A stretch of DNA of 64,000 nt from JAZKID01 sp965247525 (lineage in GTDB: Bacteria > Pseudomonadota > Alphaproteobacteria > Rhizobiales > UBA4765). Location: the NCBI GenBank assembly GCA_965247525.1, contig OZ252015.1, positions 992,001 to 1,056,000 of the forward strand. Direction: 5' to 3'. Below, piece by piece: positions 58,718 through 64,000 of this stretch (its first letter is position 1; every line of letters starts with the position of its first letter). The position numbers and the translations under genes are program-made. The notes under the pieces were generated by a model that saw nothing but the letters and a program-made list of their open reading frames with translations, had not been told where the DNA came from and made no database searches.

Positions 58718-59786
58718 CCTCGAAAAGATAAAATTACAGATCTGATAAACTCATAAAATCTGTCAAATTTTGTAATGTGTCTTAAGCGGCCAACACTTGA
58801 GAAGATCATCCAAATAAATTGTACAAATTAACAATCGATCGCAGCGAAGTTTGACCGATATCCTTCAAACCAGCTTTTAAAAAAACGCATTTTATTTGTT
58901 ATCGCCTGTCCAAGCAGAATTACCATTTAAGCAACGGTTTAAATTTTTTTATTGAAAGCTGCTTTCTGATCAAAGTGACTTACCGCACCGGCACAATCCC
59001 ACATGGAGACCGAAGCGTAGAATCATCTCAAAACTTAAGTGCGAAAAAATCTTCACTCCACTAAGTTATTAGTAACTCAAAAAGCGCCGCTGATGGGCAA
59101 TTCCGAGATAGAAATAAAGATATAACCTGTTGATATTGTTGGCAAAAACAATTGGCGGTGGTTGTAGTTAAACACCAACCGGTCTCCTACGTTATTCGCT
59201 GATAACATCAGATTAACAGGGAAAACTGCTTATTTGGCTAGATGATTTAGCGCGGATACACAAACTTTCGCGCTTTACACAGAGTTTTAACAACCCAACG
59301 CAAAACATAACAGGGAATTACGATAGCGAAGAGGGATTACAACTGGCACGAATACCCGAGGAAAATAATATCTACAATTAAGATTTTGATCGTTTTTGAT
59401 CAGGTGCGGCAGAGAGCATTTACATGGGGGGCGCAGCGGCGTTACCCTCAAGGCATTCCCGACAAGGTAAATTTCGTGAAGCGCAATTTGCTTGCACCGG
59501 CTGAATGCTTGGAAAACTTCAATCAGCAATGAAACCAATTACAACCTGAGTGACCACTCCAGTAAAGACGTAGTGCCATAAATCACGTCGAGACTATTTA
59601 AACTGCCGCAAAATAACAGGTACGGAACCTTGAGGCTCAACATAAAGTGCAGCGGCACAACCTCATGATTTCCTTGGCCTCATGTCAAATTCACATTCGT
59701 ATAGTTTGAATAAAAATACTACCAATTATTGGTCAAGCAGTAATCTATGACATGAAATATTCAATACCGAAAAAATCATGTTCCGT
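58718..59786. other. Long gene-poor AT-rich region
   Basis: These 1069 bases between katE and the marC-like gene contain no credible gene on either strand: frames are short, have no family match and no clear ribosome-binding sites. No tRNA, clear terminator or tandem repeat was recognised. The stretch is probably decayed coding DNA or a regulatory region. Confidence 0.5.
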
Positions 59787-60416
59787 TTAACTTGCTAAAA
59801 CTGTGAAAGCATTCTTTAGACCATTCAAAATAAAATCCACTGCAAGCGTAGCTAAAACCAAGCCCATAATGCGTGTTACGACATTCATTCCTGTAGTGCC
59901 GATGCGGCTGCCAATACGTGGTGCCATCAACATGCATATCCAGATAACAAAAGCTATTAACACGCATGCCGAAGCGATAATTGCTTTATTTGACAGACTT
60001 TCATATCGGCTGCTCAAAAGAATAATTGTGCTTATTGTACCTGGCCCAGCAAGAAGAGGCATCGCTAGCGGGACTACCGCAATTTGTTTGCTTTCCACCG
60101 CTTCCTGAATTTCTTCATCAGTTTGACGCGCGTCAGCATCTTTTGGAAAGAACATATTAAGCGCTATGATCAGCAATAATAATCCTCCGGCAATTCTAAA
60201 GCCGTTAATTGTCAAGCCAAAGAATTGTAAAATATAAGTTCCAACGAAGGCAGAAATCACCATGATAAGCGCGGCGCTAATACTGGTAATGCGCGCAATA
60301 TGCGGTCTGTCTTTTTTTTGATTTGCTGTGAAAGCCAGAAATAATGGCCCAATGCTTATTGGGTTGACGACGGCAAAAAGAGTAGCCAGGAGCTTGATGT
60401 AATCTGCGATATTCAT
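59787..60416 (-). CDS. MarC family integral membrane protein
   Basis: This 209-residue protein has six hydrophobic helices and the MarC family pattern: ATLFAVVNPISIGPLFLAFT at the start, FGLTINGFRIAGGLLLLIIAL, AVVPLAMPLLAGPGTISTII and the end TRIMGLVLATLAVDFILNG. Function is not established despite the name (multiple antibiotic resistance). It stands alone on the minus strand. Confidence 0.92.
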   Translation of the reverse strand: MNIADYIKLLATLFAVVNPISIGPLFLAFTANQKKDRPHIARITSISAALIMVISAFVGTYILQFFGLTINGFRIAGGLLLLIIALNMFFPKDADARQTDEEIQEAVESKQIAVVPLAMPLLAGPGTISTIILLSSRYESLSNKAIIASACVLIAFVIWICMLMAPRIGSRIGTTGMNVVTRIMGLVLATLAVDFILNGLKNAFTVLAS

Positions 60417-60627
60417 AATGCATAGCTATACTAAATACTTATGCCTCTCAACGTTGGAAGTTTCATTCGAGCGTTTTTTCGCTCGTACGTTCAAATCATC
60501 ATAAACTGCACTGCCGCTTATGTTGAACTTGGTGAGCATTTCATTGAAGCGCATCATTTGACGCCGATTTCTTTTCTGAAGAATCTTGGGGCTTCAAACT
60601 AAGCGCGAGAATTAAATCACTCACACT

Positions 60628-61101
60628 CTAACGCTTCATGTTGAGCCAATTTAAAAAACGCGGCCGCGTGAGCTTGCCCGCTTCATCCCGGCCATCATTT
60701 GCCTGCAGCTCGATAAAATGTGCTTTTGTTATTGGCTGAGATTTCTGGCCGAATGTTTCCAAACTTCCGCCTAAAGCCTCAAAAAGTTTGTTTTCGTATT
60801 CTTCAAATGTAAATTGGTACGCGTTAATGCCAAAGATTGCGTTATTGCGAGCTCCTACAACTTTGCCGGATGGAAAATTACTTCTCAAAAAAGACGCCAT
60901 CTCATCATATTTTTTATCAGAGAGAGGCTTATAGTCTTTTCTCGATACCGCATTACCATTACTGATTACTTGGTCATTTACAATTTCAAATCGACTTAAA
61001 GCGACGTCGAATGCGCTTCGAAATTCATAAATATCGACTGACCCGTTATTGTCAGTGTCTAATTGAGACCAGTTGATATCCGCCATTTCACCTTCACCCA
61101 T
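60628..61101 (-). CDS. EF-hand calcium-binding protein
   Basis: This 157-residue cytoplasmic protein has one good EF-hand loop, DTDNNGSVDIYE (about residues 15-26). A second, weaker site with LQANDGRDEAGKLTRPRFL near the end lacks a complete loop. Middle part has no recognised domain. The ATG at 61101 is followed five codons later by another ATG preceded by a strong GAAGGTGAA, so the real start may be 61086. Calcium binding is the only safe statement. Confidence 0.7.
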   Translation of the reverse strand: MGEGEMADINWSQLDTDNNGSVDIYEFRSAFDVALSRFEIVNDQVISNGNAVSRKDYKPLSDKKYDEMASFLRSNFPSGKVVGARNNAIFGINAYQFTFEEYENKLFEALGGSLETFGQKSQPITKAHFIELQANDGRDEAGKLTRPRFLNWLNMKR

Positions 61102-61213
61102 GTCTATAATGCATTATCTCATAATTGAGAATGGATTAGGAAGCAAAAATGCACGTCGATATTAACGCGCCTAATACGATGTATTGCCAAAGTCATACTC
61201 GAGGATAATCAGA

Positions 61214-61808
61214 ATGTGCGGCCGTATCGTTCAAAGCTCTAGTCCAGCAGATCTGGCAATCGTGCCTGGCATTTTTGCATCTGAAAATTACGGCAATCAC
61301 CCGCCGCGATGGAATGTTGCGCCAAGCCAATATTTTCGCGTGATACGGCGTGATGAGAAAGCGGGAGATATTTCATTTCAGCCGCTAAAATGGGGTTTGA
61401 TACCCCTTTGGACGAAAGACGACAAAGGCGGTCGCAAATCAATCAATGCCAAAGCTGAGACAGTCGCAATATTGCCGAGCTTTAGAAGCGCTTACAAGCG
61501 CCGCCGCTGCATTGTGCCTGTAGATGGGTATTACGAGTGCGCTATGGTTGAAGTAGGTTTTAAACAGCCTTATGCCATCGCGATGCAAAACAGGAAGCCG
61601 TTCGGCGTCGCAGGTATTTGGGAAAAATGGATGGGCAAGCAAGACGAATGGCTTGAGACATTCGCCATCATCACCAGCCAGCCAATCACTCACGGAGCCG
61701 TTTCACGACCGTATGCCAACGATTTTAAAGGTAAGTGATCATGAAAGCTGGATAGCTGCGGGGACGCACCACAATTGTCTAAAGAAATTGGCTTTCAACC
61801 AAAGATGA
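61214..61808 (+). pseudogene. SOS-response-associated peptidase (SRAP/YedK), frameshifted
   Basis: The frame from 61214 starts MCGRIV with the catalytic Cys2 that bonds to abasic sites in DNA. It has the family blocks RWNVAPSQYFRVIR, LKWGLIPLW, SINAKAETV and IVPVDGYYEC, then stops at 61738 in PYANDFKGK. The expected continuation (EPFHDRMPTILKVSDHESWI, with the active-site His) is found in the next frame and ends at 61808, so one base was lost or gained near 61680-61692. The catalytic His is thus cut off, and the C terminus is also short. Unless the frameshift is a sequencing error, the gene is inactive. Confidence 0.85.
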
Positions 61809-62000
61809 TTGTTTATCCAGGCGGGAACATCGAAATCATCTTCGATAGAAGCATCCAGACCATCGAACTTGATAACGGCGCAATCATAAATGTTATCTAA
61901 TAGACGCATTTACGTCCATCACAATCACATGCCATCAATTGTACATGGAACCGCAGACACTTGGGCAAGTTATGAATGTCTAACCCACAAGGAGAATATC

Positions 62001-62504
62001 ATGGGCTTTTTTAGCAAAGACATCAAAACATTGAATGATCTGCACCTGCACACTTTGCAAGATATTTATTATGCAGAAAAACAGATCATCAAGGCACTCC
62101 CTACAATGATCAAAAATGCTACAAATCGTGAGCTTACAGCGGGCTTCCAGGCACATCTCACACAAACTGAAAGCCACGTTTCTCGACTTGAACAAGTTTT
62201 CAAGCTTCTTGATAAAGAACCTAAGCAGGTTACATGCCCAGCTATTGACGGCATTTTGAAAGAAGCAAACGAGATCACTGGTGATATTGACGACAAAAGC
62301 GTTCTTGACGCTGCTCTTATAGCTGCCGCTCAGGCTGTCGAGCATTATGAGATCACACGTTACGGCACTTTGATTGCATGGTCGAACGAGCTTGGCCTTT
62401 CAGACGTTGCAAAGATTTTGCAGCAGACACTCGATGAAGAAAAGAAGACAGACGAGAAGCTTTCTAAACTTGCTGAGAGCAAAGTGAATTCAAAAGCTGC
62501 TTGA
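62001..62504 (+). CDS. DUF892 / YciE-YciF ferritin-like protein
   Basis: This 167-residue four-helix protein of the DUF892 (ferritin-like) family shows the helix-pair motifs LHTLQDIYYAEKQIIKALP, HLTQTESHVSRLEQVFKLL and AVEHYEITRYGTLIAWS, with Glu and His ligands for a di-iron site. Starts at 62001 with an AAGGAG six bases upstream. Members are induced in stationary phase and osmotic or oxidative stress in enterobacteria. A strong hairpin follows the stop. Confidence 0.9.
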   Translation: MGFFSKDIKTLNDLHLHTLQDIYYAEKQIIKALPTMIKNATNRELTAGFQAHLTQTESHVSRLEQVFKLLDKEPKQVTCPAIDGILKEANEITGDIDDKSVLDAALIAAAQAVEHYEITRYGTLIAWSNELGLSDVAKILQQTLDEEKKTDEKLSKLAESKVNSKAA

Positions 62505-62520
62505 CACTCAACCTTTCAAA

Positions 62521-62545
62521 ACTGCCTGGCTTACGGCCAGGCAGT
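62521..62545. terminator. Hairpin after the DUF892 gene
   Basis: ACTGCCTGGC (62521-62530) pairs perfectly with GCCAGGCAGT (62536-62545) around a five-base loop. No U-tract follows on the plus strand (GTATAAAAAA), so termination may be weak or rely on another mechanism, but position right after the stop supports a 3'-end role. Confidence 0.55.
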
Positions 62546-62701
62546 GTATAAAAAACGCGCTGTTGCAATGACCCATCTTAGACCATTTTGTATTCATTAT
62601 TCTTAAATTCTTCGGACTCGCAAATATGTGTCTTCTGCAACCATTACAGCTGCAAAATAAAAATACATAAATAATTAGTTTTTATAAACTACGTTACTTA
62701 T

Positions 62702-62926
62702 ATGAAAACGCAGGTCTTTCTAGCATCAAGAGTATTTTGTCTTGTGTGCAAAGAGATTTTTACGTGCAAATCAGGCGTAACTTCAGTCGAATACGGGTTG
62801 ATTGCCGCTGGCATAGCACTTGTGATTATTCCGGCTACAGTTGTTTCTGGCGGCAACACCAAAAGTGTTATGGAGTATCTTTCCTCCTCTCTTACCCCTG
62901 TTTCTACAGCCTGGCCAATGGAATAA
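62702..62926 (+). CDS. Flp-type pilin-like protein
   Basis: This 74-residue protein has a Flp/Fap pilin core TSVEYGLIAAGIALVIIPAT with the conserved Glu-Tyr pair that marks the N terminus of mature pilin after cleavage by a TadV-type prepilin peptidase. The segment before it (MKTQVFLASRVFCLVCKEIF) is longer and less basic than usual. No tad genes are adjacent, so this is an orphan or displaced copy. The stop is 2 bases before a GTG of the next frame. Confidence 0.7.
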   Translation: MKTQVFLASRVFCLVCKEIFTCKSGVTSVEYGLIAAGIALVIIPATVVSGGNTKSVMEYLSSSLTPVSTAWPME

Positions 62927-62928
62927 CC

Positions 62929-63240
62929 GTGGGCGATTTTGGTACTTATCTCGACTTGACCGGTGCTGGCGACATCACGGCGGCGATATTGGCGGCCAAT
63001 GTGACCGGCAAGCCAACAATACGGTTTTTCAATTCCGATGCCGCGAATATTAATGGGCTGACCGCCGCCCAAGTCCTTGCCATCAGCGGCGGCGCACCAC
63101 TCCTGACTTTAAAAAGCAGGGGCGCTGGCCTTAGTTTTAACCCTGCCCCACCCGCTGGCGGCAGTATTACGGTCTCGGGCACAACCTACCAATACCGAGA
63201 CAGCGGTGGCACTATTATTGCCAGCGTCAAACTTTCTTAA
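62929..63240 (+). CDS. Uncharacterised small protein after the pilin-like gene
   Basis: This open frame from a GTG directly after the pilin-like stop codes about 103 residues of Gly/Ala/Thr-rich sequence (LTAAQVLAISGGAPLLTLKS, GGSITVSGTTYQYRDSGGTI), suggesting beta structure or secretion. It is more GC-rich than the flanking DNA. No family is recognised, and the same frame also extends upstream through the pilin gene, so the two could once have been one gene. Confidence 0.4.
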   Translation: MGDFGTYLDLTGAGDITAAILAANVTGKPTIRFFNSDAANINGLTAAQVLAISGGAPLLTLKSRGAGLSFNPAPPAGGSITVSGTTYQYRDSGGTIIASVKLS

Positions 63241-63264
63241 TTTCGAAATTCTCTATCTGTCTAA

Positions 63265-63766
63265 TCACTGTACATTTGCGATGCCGCTCCATGCTGTTGT
63301 GCAATCATTACTTCTCAGATCGGCTCTCATTGTCCAAGCCGATTTCGGCTTTCCCCATTGATGCAAAGCGTAGCGTGCGCGCTCCTTAGTCGCGATTGAC
63401 AACATCCATTGCAGCCATGAGAGCTGCCTGCTTCCGAACGTCACGCCAATCGAACAAATCTCTCCTACGCCTCTCCAATTCCCACAAATCCATCGCCATG
63501 ACACAGCACTTCACATAAGCAAGTTTTGGCTTCCATGCGCGCTGTAGGAGCGCTTCTGCTGCGCGCATCGGATCTGGTGTGAAGTCGCTTGGATAGGGCA
63601 GTGTGGTGCGCTGACGGCTGCAATGATAGCGCTGGGTCTTTGGATGAGGACTCGTTTTGATGAAAAAGTGCATGTCTTTCGTCATCAAGTTTTCGCAGCG
63701 TAGCTTTTCGCCCAGGCCCATGACAAATGTTGAAAGTGCTTCTCTAACCTCGCGCTGGTCTGACAG
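63265..63766 (-). pseudogene. umuC: Y-family DNA polymerase V subunit (umuC), C-terminal remnant
   Basis: The C-terminal region of UmuC is recognisable from REVREALSTFVMGLGEKLR through FFIKTSPHPKT, TLPYPSDFTPDP, AWKPKLAYVKCCVM to AAMDVVNRD. It is broken in several places: a stop at 63767-63769 ends the homology at its 5' side, a TAA replaces the expected Tyr of NRxYG at 63383-63385, and the end (WTMRADLRSNDCTTAWSG) is in another frame, ending at 63265. The polymerase domain is absent. This is a decayed remnant of a translesion polymerase gene, probably from a mobile element. Confidence 0.85.
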
Positions 63767-63918
63767 CTAGCACCCAAAGCGCTGCCGCAATAAAATGTTG
63801 TCTTACCCTCGCAGTAATTGCACTAAAAGTTATTCCTGTTGTCTAAATGTTTGAGACTTCAATCTTTCAACCCTTGAAACGTTTCACTCGTATTTTTTCA
63901 TTGAACGCAACATTGCAT

Positions 63919-64000
63919 TTAAGGCTGAAGGACTACTTTTATACAGCCGTCTTTTTTCTCATTAAAAAGATCATAAGCTTTTGGCGCGTCTTCGAGTTTC
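63919..64000 (-). CDS. Zinc-dependent alcohol dehydrogenase, C-terminal end (cut by window edge)
   Basis: Only the last 26 codons lie in the window: KLEDAPKAYDLFNEKKDGCI then KVVLQP and a stop at 63919-63921. This matches the C terminus of zinc-dependent alcohol / glutathione-type formaldehyde dehydrogenases of the MDR family (DAPxAYxxFxxKxDGCIKVVLxP). The rest of the gene lies to the right of the window. Confidence 0.75.
   Translation of the reverse strand, partial: KLEDAPKAYDLFNEKKDGCIKVVLQP

Noticed and set aside
59287..59538. Minus-strand frame of 83 codons
   Set aside because: No start context, no family match and composition like the surrounding non-coding DNA.
61809..61905. Short open stretch reading MIVYPGGNIEIIFDRSIQTI after the SRAP remnant
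   Set aside because: Only about 31 codons from an ATG with no family match; it might be a fragment of something, but it cannot be supported as a gene.

Overview
This window is a chromosome segment of an alphaproteobacterium, most like the Rhizobiales/Hyphomicrobiales. Evidence is the mix of lineage-typical families and gene orders: FtsEX beside a zinc-ribbon protein and a CpdR-type response regulator; a TIGR02302 (DUF4175) protein; lysA-lipoprotein-argH divergent from tlpA; the hbd-etfA-etfB-cobalamin adenosyltransferase run; acnA-DUF1223-DUF2794 divergent from ccmABCDG; and ftsK-lolA-xthA facing a winged-helix response regulator plus a cyclic-nucleotide-binding protein. No rRNA, tRNA, insertion sequence, CRISPR array or intact prophage was seen.

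Layout. 0-7.1 kb: tail of a HisC-type aminotransferase, tyrA, a block on the opposite strand for envelope and division functions (DUF2125, PlsC-like, YdcF-like, ftsX, ftsE), then zinc-ribbon protein, hpt, cpdR. 7.1-18.3 kb: TIGR02302 protein, lysA, lipoprotein, argH / tlpA, hbd-etfAB, ATR, PagL-like, HIG1 protein, EamA exporter. 18.4-25 kb: aldo/keto reductase with an in-frame tandem repeat, Bax-inhibitor-1 protein, DUF2794, candidate small RNA end, DUF1223, aconitase. 25-31.8 kb: cytochrome c maturation genes, FAH hydrolase, L,D-transpeptidase, response regulator, cNMP-binding protein, xthA, lolA. 31.9-41.3 kb: an orphan gene, ftsK, tesB / ubiH-like, cyanophycin synthetase and cyanophycinase. 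41.3-49.0 kb: a compact histidine operon, yerC-hisG-D-CB-H-A-F-IE-N.

The his operon is the clearest foreign-looking metabolic block. It has the enterobacterial gene order, a long-form HisG and a HisF close to the E. coli protein from memory. It also has an unusual HisC-HisB fusion and a TrpR/YerC-like regulator gene, with a trp-operator-like palindrome between that gene and hisG.

From about 49.1 kb to the right end the DNA becomes visibly AT-rich, with longer gaps and decayed genes. This region carries an amine-oxidase / DUF1365 / cyclopropane-fatty-acid-synthase / MFS / SDR cluster resembling the RpoE-ChrR (singlet oxygen) membrane-lipid cluster. It also carries DUF2177, a large catalase, MarC, an EF-hand protein, a frameshifted SRAP gene, a DUF892 ferritin-like protein, a Flp-type pilin, a umuC remnant and the end of a zinc alcohol dehydrogenase. 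It reads as a stress-resistance island with an eroding end.

The least explained structure is a family of short GC-rich repeats, a CCCGAG...GAAYGGC core with an A-rich linker, usually at 36-bp spacing. It occurs at five sites between 18.9 and 36.2 kb: inside the aldo/keto reductase gene, in the N-terminal coding part of the ubiH-like gene, between ftsK and tesB, after the candidate small-RNA terminator, and between two copies of the xthA 3' end. Where copies lie in genes they are in frame and appear to be translated.
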